Below, piece by piece: positions 33,032-41,351 of a stretch of DNA of 64,000 nucleotides; within the stretch, counting starts at the first letter, position 1, and the number at the start of each line of letters is the position of its first letter. The position numbers and the translations under genes are program-made. Where the stretch lies: assembly GCA_963774625.1 (NCBI GenBank), contig CAVZFQ010000013.1, positions 434,001-498,000 of the forward strand. Direction: 5' to 3'. This stretch comes from VAXT01 sp963774625. Lineage in GTDB: Bacteria > Actinomycetota > Thermoleophilia > Gaiellales > Gaiellaceae. A model generated the notes under the pieces. It saw only the letters and a program-made list of their open reading frames with translations. It did no database searches and had not been told where the DNA came from.

Positions 33032-34497
33032 GCTCTCGCTTCGATGAACACGCCGCCGAGTTCCGGGCGGTGCGGCGGCAGATCGAGGAGGCGATTCTGC
33101 CGCTTGCGACGTCGGTCGACGGGAGGCGCTTCGAGCTGCAGGCCTCATTGCACGGACTGGAGCTCGAGGTCGGTGGCTATGTCGTGCTCGAAAGCGATGA
33201 CGAGAGGCGGCTCGGTCAAGTCGTGGCGCTCGAGCTCACCCGCGTCGACTTCTCCGACGTGACGAGCGGCGAGGGGGCGCTCGAACTTCGCTCCCGGCTG
33301 ACAATCCGGGCCGCCCGCGGGGAGGGCGTCGTCCTCGACGGTGATGGACGGCCCTTTCATGATGCGCTCGCGCGCCCAGCGGATCCCGCCGAGGTGGCCG
33401 AGTGGCTGGCGACGACCCGTCCCGCAAGGGCCACGCCCTCGATCGGCGAGCTCCTGCTGGCGCCGGGCGTGCCGGCAACGCTCGATGCCGGCGGATTCGA
33501 TCGACACACGTTTCTGTGCGGCCAGTCGGGCTCGGGGAAGACCTATTCGCTGGGGCTCGTCCTGGAGAGACTCCTCGTCGAGACGGACCTTCGTCTCATC
33601 ATCCTCGACCCGAACTCCGACTACGTCCGACTCGGAGAGCAGCGGGCAGACGCAGACGCGCAGCTGGCCGAAGGCTTCGCCGAGGCCGCGACAGGGGTCG
33701 TCGTCAGGAGCGCCGGGAACGGGCTCCAACTCGGAGTCGGGGAGCTCGATCCGAGCGCGCGTGCGGCCGCGCTGGCGCTCGACCCGGTCACCGACCGAGA
33801 GGAGTTCGCGCTCGTAGACGAGATGCTCGGAGCGCGCGTGGCCTTCGAGGAACTGGCCAAATCAGACGAGCCACACGCGCGTGCGCTTCGCCTTCGAGCC
33901 GAGAACCTCGGCGTTCCACGCTGGCAGCTGTGGGCGCGCGGCCGGCCGGGGTCGCTTGTCGACGATGTCGAGCGTCGCGATGCCCGCTGTCTCGTCGTCG
34001 ATCTGGGCTCCCTGGCGACACGCCAAGAGCAAGCCGTCGCCGCGGAGGCCGTCCTCGCAACGCTCTGGCGCCGGCGCGCCGATCGCGAGCCCGTCCTCGT
34101 CGTGATCGACGAGGCGCACAACGTCTGCCCGCAGAAGCCGGACGACCCCGTAACGGCGCTCGTGACCGACCATGCCGTCCGGATTGCCGCCGAAGGGCGC
34201 AAGTTCGGCCTCTACCTGCTCGTCTCGACCCAGCGGCCGCAGAAGGTGCACGAGAACGTCCTCAGCCAGTGCGACAACCTCCTGGTCATGCGGATGAACT
34301 CGCTCGCCGACCTCGGCTTCGTCGGCGACGTCTTCTCCTTCGTTCCGCCGACCCTGCTCGAGCGCGCGACGGCTTTTCGCCAGGGCGAAGCCCTCGTCGC
34401 CGGGAAGATCGTCTCGCACCCTTGCTTCGTCCGCTTCGGCGCACGCGTCGCCGAGGAGGGCGGTTCGGACATCCCCGCGGATTGGGCGCGGCCGTAA
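33028..34497 (+). CDS. HerA/VirB4-like (DUF87) ATP-binding protein
   Basis: The 489-residue product has an N-terminal beta-barrel-like (HAS-barrel type) part at about residues 40-110 (GGYVVLESDDERRLGQVVAL). An FtsK/HerA RecA-like ATPase domain follows. Walker A is GQSGSGKT at 165-172, Walker B EPVLVVIDEAHNV near 355, and the arginine-finger neighbourhood AAEGRKFGLYLLVSTQRPQK. HerA proteins act as hexameric DNA translocases, usually with NurA; no NurA is present here. Other DUF87 ATPases have unknown clients. GTG at 33028 overlaps the MFS stop. The pairing with an exporter is unusual and may simply be an operon of convenience. Confidence 0.85.
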   Translation: MSSRFDEHAAEFRAVRRQIEEAILPLATSVDGRRFELQASLHGLELEVGGYVVLESDDERRLGQVVALELTRVDFSDVTSGEGALELRSRLTIRAARGEGVVLDGDGRPFHDALARPADPAEVAEWLATTRPARATPSIGELLLAPGVPATLDAGGFDRHTFLCGQSGSGKTYSLGLVLERLLVETDLRLIILDPNSDYVRLGEQRADADAQLAEGFAEAATGVVVRSAGNGLQLGVGELDPSARAAALALDPVTDREEFALVDEMLGARVAFEELAKSDEPHARALRLRAENLGVPRWQLWARGRPGSLVDDVERRDARCLVVDLGSLATRQEQAVAAEAVLATLWRRRADREPVLVVIDEAHNVCPQKPDDPVTALVTDHAVRIAAEGRKFGLYLLVSTQRPQKVHENVLSQCDNLLVMRMNSLADLGFVGDVFSFVPPTLLERATAFRQGEALVAGKIVSHPCFVRFGARVAEEGGSDIPADWARP

Positions 34498-34578
34498 CTG
34501 GGAGCGCGCCGAGCGAAATTGCATTCCGCGGCCCGGTGGTGTTGGATCCTCCACGTGGGAGGAAAATTCTGGGTCGGA

Positions 34579-34752
34579 ATGCTGGCGACCATCGTCGGGA
34601 TCGGGATCGCCGCGGGGATCTTGTTTCTGATTGTCGGCGGCGCGCTTCTCACCTGGGGCATCCTGGGCGCGCTGATCGTGTTCGGCGGAATCGCGCTCGG
34701 GATCGCGTGGGTGTCCGACCGCCGCAAGCAGGCGCAGTACGACGAGTCCTAG
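34579..34752 (+). CDS. Small two-helix membrane protein
   Basis: ATG at 34579 with GGAGGA upstream (34558-34563) gives 57 residues. LATIVGIGIAAGILFLIVGG and ALLTWGILGALIVFGGIALG are membrane helices, followed by a basic tail DRRKQAQYDES. A longer TTG start at 34519 is possible but less likely. No function can be given. Confidence 0.6.
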   Translation: MLATIVGIGIAAGILFLIVGGALLTWGILGALIVFGGIALGIAWVSDRRKQAQYDES

Positions 34753-34850
34753 CCAGATCAGCGGCTAGCCGAGCTCAGCGAAGGCTTGCGGGCCGACCGG
34801 CATTCGGGATTCCCGCAACGCCGGCCGCCCCGCTTTGCATTCTCTTCTCG

Positions 34851-35261
34851 TTAGTCCCGGATCGCGCCTGGTCGGGTCACCGCCCAGATCACCCATACGT
34901 CGAGCGCGATAATGAGGATCGCCCAGAACGGGTAGTACGGGATGAAGAAGAAGTTGGCGACCGCGCTCAGCGAGGCCACGAAGATGGCCATCGCGGCTCC
35001 CCACGTGCTCCGCGAAAAGAGTCCCCAACCGGCCGTGATGAGGAGGAGTCCGATGATGAGGTGGACCCATCCCCAGGCGGTCACGTCGAGGTCGAAGACG
35101 TAGTTGCCCGTGACCACGTAGAACTGGTCGTCGAAGATCGCTGACAGGCCGGCGATCGACTGGAAGATGCCGATCAGCAGCAACATCGTCGCTGCGAAGG
35201 TGATGCCGCCCGTTGCCCAACCGGAGACCGGCTGGTCTCGTCCTGTGTCGTACTGGCTCAT
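34851..35261 (-). CDS. DUF7144-like four-helix membrane protein
   Basis: The 136-residue product starts MSQYDTGRDQPVSGWATGGI with AAGGGAGA before the ATG. Four helices follow, including ATMLLLIGIFQSIAGLSAIF and HLIIGLLLITAGWGLFSRST. The WGWVHLIIG motif is typical of this actinobacterial membrane family. Function is unknown. Confidence 0.8.
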   Translation of the reverse strand: MSQYDTGRDQPVSGWATGGITFAATMLLLIGIFQSIAGLSAIFDDQFYVVTGNYVFDLDVTAWGWVHLIIGLLLITAGWGLFSRSTWGAAMAIFVASLSAVANFFFIPYYPFWAILIIALDVWVIWAVTRPGAIRD

Positions 35262-35374
35262 CGTGTCTCCCTTGGCTGGAATGTCGGCGTGGAGTCTGTT
35301 CCACGCACGTACGCAATTGCAAGGATTCGGCACTTCGGCCCAGGTTCCTCGTGAAGTGGGGAATCTCGAGCGTT

Positions 35375-35968
35375 CTACGCCGGGCGCGCAGCGCCGGGCG
35401 CGACGAGGCGGCGGGCGACGTTCCGCACCTCGAAGGCCAGGACGCACTGCCAGATCCCGTACACGACTGCCCAGGCGCCGACGAGGGTAACGATCACGGC
35501 GAGGGTCAGCCCCGGCCGCCGCAGTGCCCAGATGCCGATCGGAACCTCGATCAGGCCGAGCACGAGCATCAGCCACCAGTAGGGCACCTGGCGATTGGCA
35601 AGCGACCCGACGATGTGGATCAACCCGTACGAGACGACGAAGATGCCGACGAAGACGCCGACGACGACGATGCCCTTGTCCGGCCAGACGATCAGCGCAA
35701 TCCCCGCAGCGGCGGCGAGTGCGCCTCCCGCGAGGTTGGCCCCGCGCCCGCTTCCGTCCAATGGGCGCGTGAGCGCGAGCGACAGTCCCTGCAGGATGTA
35801 CATCACGCCGATGAACGTGCCCAGGCTCTCCACCGACCACTCGATGCTGAGAATCAGAGCGCCGAAGACGATCGAGATCAGCCCGCCGATGAGCAGAAAC
35901 GGCCAGTAGCGGGCGACGCCTTCAGCGTCGGCTCGGTCGAAGCTAGCTCGGTTGGTCAGCGGGCTCAT
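35375..35968 (-). CDS. HdeD/DUF308-family membrane protein
   Basis: The 197-residue protein has six membrane helices in three repeated pairs, for example YWPFLLIGGLISIVFGALIL and GGALAAAAGIALIVWPDKGI. The phrase VWPDKGIVVVGVFVGIFVVS is typical of HdeD. In enterobacteria HdeD is tied to acid resistance at high cell density. ATG at 35968 is used; GTG at 35974 is also in frame. Its neighbours are also small membrane proteins. Confidence 0.85.
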   Translation of the reverse strand: MSPLTNRASFDRADAEGVARYWPFLLIGGLISIVFGALILSIEWSVESLGTFIGVMYILQGLSLALTRPLDGSGRGANLAGGALAAAAGIALIVWPDKGIVVVGVFVGIFVVSYGLIHIVGSLANRQVPYWWLMLVLGLIEVPIGIWALRRPGLTLAVIVTLVGAWAVVYGIWQCVLAFEVRNVARRLVAPGAARPA

Positions 35969-36007
35969 CAACACTGCGGTGGCCCCCTTCTGTCGCTTGC
36001 AGCGAGT

Positions 36008-36442
36008 CTATTCAGCCCCGCTGCGGGACTGCGCGCGGAGCAGCCGCTCCACCTCGGCCAGGCGACGGTCGATCTTCTCGAGAGCCTGCTCTTCTGCGGC
36101 CTCTAGCGCTGCCGCGCGCCGCGAGACCAGCAGCGACGCGATAACGCCCGTGAGCAACGACAGGGACGCGTACCCGAAGACCATCAGGCCGGCACCCACG
36201 AAACGCCCAGCCGGGTCCGTGGGCACGACGTCCCCGTAGCCGACTGTCGTCACGGTCGTCACCGCCCACCAGAGAGCGAGACCGAGCGTCGGGAAATCGT
36301 CGGGGTCGACAATCCGCATGAGGGTGCCCGCGACGAAGACCAGCGCCGTGATCACGAGCATCAAGAACGGAAGGATGCGACCGGTCTCGAACGCGCGCTC
36401 GAGGCGACGGGCACCAAACCGAAACAAGTTCTGTCGGATCAC
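36008..36442 (-). CDS. Two-helix potassium channel
   Basis: The 144-residue product has an N-terminal amphipathic region and TM1 ILPFLMLVITALVFVAGTLM. A pore helix and selectivity filter TTVGYGD sit at 65-71, followed by TM2 FVGAGLMVFGYASLSLLTGV. A C-terminal coiled coil AAALEAAEEQALEKIDRRLA-EVERLL probably forms the tetramer bundle, and no RCK domain is present. GTG at 36442 is the start. It conducts K+ through the inner membrane; gating is unknown. Confidence 0.92.
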   Translation of the reverse strand: MIRQNLFRFGARRLERAFETGRILPFLMLVITALVFVAGTLMRIVDPDDFPTLGLALWWAVTTVTTVGYGDVVPTDPAGRFVGAGLMVFGYASLSLLTGVIASLLVSRRAAALEAAEEQALEKIDRRLAEVERLLRAQSRSGAE

Positions 36443-36507
36443 GATCAGTCAGGTCTAGCAGCGCGTCAGGACGCCAGGCATCGCGACGCAAGTGAGAAGG
36501 TTCGGGC

Positions 36508-36993
36508 GTGAACGCCCGCCGCACCGGAGAGCGAATTGCAGGGCTCCTCTACGGAACGATCGTCGTGATGTCCGTCATCGCCGCCTCCGCTCAGGGCCTC
36601 GAACGCGACGCTGCCCGGATCGCGGGACTCGTCGTCGCGACGAACGTCGTCTTCTGGCTGGCTCATGTCTACGCCCACTCGGTCGAGCTGAGCGTCGTCA
36701 GGCAGGAGCGATTGACCGGCCGAGGGCTCAAAGAGGTCGCCGGCCACGAGGCTTCGATTCTCACCGCCGCAGTGCTCCCGACCGCCGCATTGCTGCTCGG
36801 CGCCTTCGACCTCATCGGCGACCGTGGAGCTATCTGGCTCGCCTTGGGCGCAGGGACGGCTGCCCTCGCCGCGCAAGGCCTCGCCCTCGCACGAATCGAG
36901 AAGCTCGCCTTGCTCGGAACGGCGACGTTGGTGCTCGCCAACGTCCTGCTGGGCTTGGCGATCGTCGGGCTCGAGGTGTTCATCGCCCATTGA
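36508..36993 (+). CDS. Integral membrane protein of unknown function (161 aa)
   Basis: The GTG start begins MNARRTGERIAGLLYGTIVV. Helices include LLYGTIVVMSVIAASAQGLE, GLVVATNVVFWLAHVYAHSV and two pairs near the end. VFWLAHVYAHSV and an intervening cytoplasmic EVAGHEASIL with His/Glu are notable polar features, but no known family motif is recognised. The stop overlaps the TTG start of the next gene (TTGA), implying coupling. Confidence 0.7.
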   Translation: MNARRTGERIAGLLYGTIVVMSVIAASAQGLERDAARIAGLVVATNVVFWLAHVYAHSVELSVVRQERLTGRGLKEVAGHEASILTAAVLPTAALLLGAFDLIGDRGAIWLALGAGTAALAAQGLALARIEKLALLGTATLVLANVLLGLAIVGLEVFIAH

Positions 36994-37829
36994 CCCCCAT
37001 TCCGACCAGCGCTGACCGCGCACTCAGCTGGGCGCAGCAGCGCGTGCCCGGTGTCCCGCACGCCCTCGATGCGCTCGACCGGGAGCGCGTCGCCGGCGGC
37101 ACCCTCCTCGCCGGAGGCCTGGCGTACAAGCTCTTCTTCTGGCTCGTTCCGCTCGCGCTCGTGGTTGCCGCGGTCCTGAGCTTCTGGGAGCGTGAAGACT
37201 CGCAGAGCCTAGCGAGCGCAGGCCGCGAGTTCGGGCTCAGCGCCAGCGCCGTTCGAGCGTCAATGGAGGCAATCGAGCAGTCGGCGTACGGGCGCTGGTA
37301 TTTCCTCGTAGTTGGTTTCGGACTGCTCATGTGGTTCTCGATCGGAGTCGTCCGCGCGCTCCGCATCTCATACGCGGTCGCCTGGGGCGTTCGCCCCGAG
37401 CGGATGCGGCACCCGATCGTCGCAGGGGAAATCTTCACCCTGCTCGCGGTCGCTCTCATCATCGTTTCCGGAGCGACGCAAGTAGCGCGCGAACAACTGG
37501 GCGCGGAGGGGCTCCTGCTGACGATCGCGCTCGTCCTTGTGTACTCGGCAGTCGCGCTTTGGATGATGAAATTGCTTCCGCACGCGGACGCTCCGTTGAC
37601 CGCGCTCCTACCGGGAGCCGTGCTGGTCGCGGTGGGCGTGCAAGCGATGCACCTCGTCGTAGCGCTCTACCTGGGGCCGAAGCTCGGGCGCTCGTCAGAG
37701 TTGTACGGCGCTCTCGGAGTGGCGACTGTGATTCTCCTGTGGCTCTACTTCACCGCTCGCCTCCTCACGGCCTCCGCGTTCCTCAACGCAGCGCTCTGGG
37801 AACGCAAGCGACGCACAGAGGCCACCTAG
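36990..37829 (+). CDS. YihY/BrkB-family membrane protein
   Basis: TTG at 36990 overlaps the previous stop. The 279-residue product has HALDALDRERVAGGTLLAGG-LAYKLFFWLVPLAL, the usual YihY opening. Later helices include GRWYFLVVGFGLLMWFSIGV, LALIIVSGATQV and the C-terminal ELYGALGVATVILLWLYFTA, a conserved block of the family. Earlier annotation of BrkB as RNase BN is not supported for this family. Role unknown; members occur in membrane-homeostasis contexts. Confidence 0.85.
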   Translation: MTPIPTSADRALSWAQQRVPGVPHALDALDRERVAGGTLLAGGLAYKLFFWLVPLALVVAAVLSFWEREDSQSLASAGREFGLSASAVRASMEAIEQSAYGRWYFLVVGFGLLMWFSIGVVRALRISYAVAWGVRPERMRHPIVAGEIFTLLAVALIIVSGATQVAREQLGAEGLLLTIALVLVYSAVALWMMKLLPHADAPLTALLPGAVLVAVGVQAMHLVVALYLGPKLGRSSELYGALGVATVILLWLYFTARLLTASAFLNAALWERKRRTEAT

Positions 37830-37854
37830 CCGAGGAGTGCCATATGCTCGCGCG

Positions 37855-38946
37855 GTGAGCGAGGGGACGGACTCCCGCAAGACCGTCGCGATCGAGATTC
37901 CGATTCGGACACTCATCGTCGCGGCGTTCGTGGTCGCAGTTGCCGCGGCACTCATCTCGATTCGCGACGCGCTCCTCATTGTCTTCATCGGCATCTTCCT
38001 GGCGCTCGTCTTCGAGTACCCAGTCCGCGCGCTGATGCAGAGGACGCACCTGTCGCGAGGACCGGCCGCCGCGATCGTCGTCCTCGGCACCGCGGCCATC
38101 GGTCTCGTCCTGGCGTTGCTCCTGCTCGTGCCGCTGGTCGGCGGCATGCGCGATTTTCTCCAGGACCTGCCCGAGATCGTCGCCGACCTGAGGGAGTCCG
38201 GTGAGCTCGAGTGGCTAGGCGATTCAGGTGCCGGCGAGAACGCCCAGGCGGGAAGTGAAGACCTGGCTGCGGAGGTTCCCTCGGCGGTCAGCGCGCTCCT
38301 CGGCGTGGCCGGAAAGGCGTTCAGCGTCGGGCTCGCGCTGTTCACGATCCTCTTCCTCTGCTTGTTCCTGATCATGGACATGCCCAGGCTGAAGACCTCG
38401 GTGACCAGCCTGCTCATGCCGGAACCTGCCGAGCGCACGCTCTCGGTCTGGGAGGCCGTCACTCATACCGTCTCGCGCTGGGCGATCGGGGCGCTGACCA
38501 TCGCCGTCATCGCCGGGGTCATTCAGGGCGGGACCGCATGGCTGCTCGGATCGAGCTATGCCATTGCCCTCGGTCTGATCGCCGGACTGCTCGATCTCAT
38601 CCCGAACCTCGGCGCGACCATAGCCGGATTCATTCTCGTACCGGCACTCCTCGCCGAGGAAGGGCTGACCGCTGCTCTGATCATGCTCGTGGTCGTTCTC
38701 GTCTACCAGCAGCTCGAGAACAACGTGCTGCAACCGGCAATTCAGGGCAAGGCGACGGATATTTCCCCCTTCTTCATCATCCTCGGAGTCACGGTCTTCG
38801 GGGCCCTTCTGGGAGTACTGGGCGCGCTCGTCGCGATTCCGGTCGTGGCCTCGATTCAGATCGTCGCACGTGAGGTGACCGCCGACCGCCGCGCAAGGGT
38901 CGCCGCGGCGAACGCTTCGCTGGCGGGGGGAGTCAAGACCTCCTAG
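37855..38946 (+). CDS. AI-2E family transporter
   Basis: This is the second AI-2E-type protein in the window (363 residues from GTG 37855). TATGCT ends 6 nt before this GTG, the leaderless geometry, which favours it over GTG 37837. Helices include IRTLIVAAFVVAVAAALISI, LALVFEYPVRALMQRTHLSR and SYAIALGLIAGLLDLIPNLG. The conserved motif QQLENNVLQPAIQGKATDIS is typical of the family. It shares little linear sequence with the copy at 23858. The stop overlaps the convergent MBL gene in CTAG. Confidence 0.88.
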   Translation: MSEGTDSRKTVAIEIPIRTLIVAAFVVAVAAALISIRDALLIVFIGIFLALVFEYPVRALMQRTHLSRGPAAAIVVLGTAAIGLVLALLLLVPLVGGMRDFLQDLPEIVADLRESGELEWLGDSGAGENAQAGSEDLAAEVPSAVSALLGVAGKAFSVGLALFTILFLCLFLIMDMPRLKTSVTSLLMPEPAERTLSVWEAVTHTVSRWAIGALTIAVIAGVIQGGTAWLLGSSYAIALGLIAGLLDLIPNLGATIAGFILVPALLAEEGLTAALIMLVVVLVYQQLENNVLQPAIQGKATDISPFFIILGVTVFGALLGVLGALVAIPVVASIQIVAREVTADRRARVAAANASLAGGVKTS

Positions 38947-39690
38947 AAGGCGAGGCGCTCGCCGGGCTGCAGTACCCGGACGTCGACCTCGGGAGCGGCC
39001 GAAGCCGCCTCGCGGACGAATGCCAAAGCCGGCTCGCTCAGGAAGGCCGGGGCCTTGCGGAGGCCGAGGTAGAGCGGCAAGTAGGTGCCCCAGTGGATGG
39101 GCACCGCGATCCTGGGCCGCAAGAGACGCAGCGCGTTCGCGGCGCTGACCGGGTCGAGGTGAATCCCGCGGCCGAGCGTTGCGCCCCAGCCCCAGATCGG
39201 CAGGAGCGCCACGTCCAGGTCCGGGACGAGGCCCTCCATCCCGTCGAATGGGCCTGTATCGCCGGCGAAGTAGACGTTGCTCGAGCCGAAGAGGGCATAG
39301 CCAACCGCGTTCGCGCGCACGCGGCCGAAATGGCGGCGACTGTCGTGCTCGGCCGACGTCACACGGAGGCGCAGCGGCCCGAACGAAAGCTCGTCGCCCT
39401 CGTCGACCTCGACGACCGACTCGAAATGCTTCGGCGAGCAGGCGGCCGAGGCCACGCGGCGCGACGACGGGAACCGACCGGTCGAGCCGCTCGAGGGACG
39501 GCACGTCGAGGTGGTCGTGGTGTCCGTGAGAGACGAGGATCGCCGCGAGCCCTTCCGTCACGCGCGGGTCTAGAGGAACCGCCCGGCGGAGGTGTCCGAC
39601 GCGCCGTCGCAGGAGCGGGTCGGTGAGCATTGCCAGGCCGTCCAGTTCGATCCGGACGGTTCCGTGGCCTACATAAGAAACAGCGCCCAC
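38943..39690 (-). CDS. Metallo-beta-lactamase fold hydrolase (UlaG/RomA-like), frameshifted
   Basis: The N-terminal part from GTG 39690 is VGAVSYVGHGTVRIELDGLA. It contains ILVSHGHHDHLDVPSLERLD, the HxHxDH metal motif. The frame breaks near 39445. The downstream frame continues HFESVVEVDEGDELSFGPLR, NVYFAGDTGPFDGM (metal Asp) and AVPIHWGTYLPLYLGL (last metal His). This layout matches UlaG/NAPE-PLD-like metal-dependent hydrolases that cleave phosphodiesters or lactones. A single indel corrects it. Its -10 region overlaps that of the divergent gene at 39711. Confidence 0.82.
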
Positions 39691-39696
39691 GACCCG

Positions 39697-39704
39697 AGTA
39701 TGCT
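39697..39704. promoter_or_regulatory. Overlapping divergent -10 elements
   Basis: AGTATGCT contains TATGCT on the plus strand, 6 nt before GTG 39711. On the minus strand it contains CATACT, 6 nt before GTG 39690. Neither gene has a ribosome-binding sequence. One 8-bp element may serve leaderless transcription in both directions. Confidence 0.45.
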
Positions 39705-39710
39705 CACCGA

Positions 39711-40998
39711 GTGGCAGACCGGACGACCTCACGTTGGCGGATGGCTCTGGCCTGGACGCTCGTCGTCCTGGGCATCCTGCTCGCAGTGGTCGCCGTGGTC
39801 GCCGGCTACATCCGCTACCAGGCGCTCGACACCGAAACGTTTCGGGAACACCTCGGAGGAGCTGATCGCCGATCCTGTCATCCGCGACCAGATCGCCACG
39901 ACCCTCGTCGAGCAGCTCTATGGCAACGTCGACGTCGAGGCCGAGCTCGAGCGGCGGCTTCCCCCGACCAGCAAGGGCTCGCCGGGCCACTGGCCGCGGC
40001 GACCCGCGAGCTCGGTGACCGAGCGGCGCACCGGCTTCTCGAGCGACCACGCGCACAAGAGCTCTGGGTAGAGCCTCGTCACGCGTGCACACCGCCAGTT
40101 GATCGCCGTGCTCGAGGACGACACCGGCGCGATCAGCACCGAGGGAGGCGTCGTCGTCCTGAACCTGCAACCGCTCGTGATCCAGGTCGGCGAGCAGGTC
40201 GCCGTTTTCGGAGCGGTCGCCGAGCGCCTCGGCCCGGACGCAGGTCGCATCGAGATCATGGAGGCCGACCAGCTCGAGACCGCCCAGGACCTGACGCAGC
40301 TCTTCAAGAAGATCGCGACGTTTATCTGGATCGTGCCTTTCCTGCTGTGGGGCGTCGCGCTCTGGCTCGCGCGTGGACGGCGGCGCCCGATCTTGCGAAC
40401 GATCTCACTCGGCCTGGTAGTGGGAGGCCTGCTCGTGCTGGTCGCCCGCAAGCTCGGGGGCAGCTACGTCGTGGACGGGCTCGTCCAGTCGGATGCAGTG
40501 CGGCCTGCCGCGCAGAACACGTGGGACATCGTCACCGCGCTCCTGGCGGACGGAGGCTGGACGATGATCGGTATCGGCGTGGTCGCGCTCCTCGGTGTGT
40601 GGCTCGCAGGCCCATCACCGAGTGGGACCGCGGCCAGGCGCGAGCTGGCGCCCTTCCTGGCGCGCCCCGAGCTCGCGTACGGCGTCGTCACGTTTCTCTT
40701 CCTCCTGCTCCTCCTGTGGGGCCCCGTCGTCCAGACCCGGCGCCTGTACGCCGTCGTTGCGGCAGCGCTGCTCCTGGCGCTAGGGCTCGAGGTACTCCGG
40801 CGGCAGGCAGCACGCGAGTATCCCGGCGTTCGTGCCGACGACCTCGGCGCATCCGCGCGAGGCGCCTACGCTCGCCTGCGGGGACTGGGGGGAGGCGATC
40901 CACACGTGGCCGAGCTCGAACGCCTCGCTCGCCTGAAGGAACAGGGAGTGCTGAGCGACGAAGAGCTGGCGGCCGAGAAGGCCCGCCTCCTCAACTAG
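39711..40998 (+). CDS. Membrane protein with C-terminal SHOCT domain (frameshifted)
   Basis: Starting at GTG 39711, the product has an N-terminal helix ALAWTLVVLGILLAVVAVVA and an extracytoplasmic part with EELIADPVIRDQIATTLVEQ-LYGNVDVEAEL. A helix FIWIVPFLLWGVALWLARGR, three more helices and a C-terminal SHOCT motif LKEQGVLSDEELAAEKARLL follow. Frame changes lie near 39855, 40000 and 40075; all in-frame pieces join into one protein. The family (large extracytoplasmic loop plus SHOCT) is known only as hypothetical. The stop overlaps the convergent small gene in CTAG. Confidence 0.75.
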
Positions 40999-41288
40999 CG
41001 GATTGGCTGGGCGTACGAGGTGGTGCGGCGCTGCATGGCGCCGCGTCCGTACGAGCCGATGTCAGCGATGACGCCAAGAGCGACGAAGATCCACTCCCAG
41101 CCGTTCACCCCGCCGGCAGGGCTCCACAGGAGGACGTAGATGAGCGTCGTCCACGGCAGGAAGACGACGCCGAGCAACGGAACGACCCACCCGTCAAATG
41201 CTCGATCGACGAGGTTCGTGAACAGCCAGAGGATGACAAGGGTTATCCGCGCCGAGATCAACATCAGGAGGAGAAGCAGGCAACCCAT
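40995..41288 (-). CDS. Small membrane protein, unknown function (97 aa)
   Basis: ATG at 41288 begins MGCLLLLLMLISARITLVIL, followed by VVPLLGVVFLPWTTLIYVLL and WEWIFVALGVIADIGSYGRG. This makes three helices with a basic C-terminal tail. The spacing LPWTTLIYVL recurs in actinobacterial hypothetical proteins. It lies between two plus-strand operons and its stop overlaps that of the SHOCT protein. Confidence 0.7.
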   Translation of the reverse strand: MGCLLLLLMLISARITLVILWLFTNLVDRAFDGWVVPLLGVVFLPWTTLIYVLLWSPAGGVNGWEWIFVALGVIADIGSYGRGAMQRRTTSYAQPIR

Positions 41289-41335
41289 GGCGAGCAACCC
41301 TATAGCGGTTCGCGGCGGCCCAGCACCCCTGCGGT

Positions 41336-41341
41336 TAGAGT
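41336..41341 (+). promoter_or_regulatory. Possible -10 for the PDH operon
   Basis: TAGAGT ends 10 nt before the ATG at 41352, and there is no ribosome-binding sequence. Transcription would give a leader of only a few nucleotides. No -35 is evident. Confidence 0.3.
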
Positions 41342-41351
41342 TTCACGGCTG

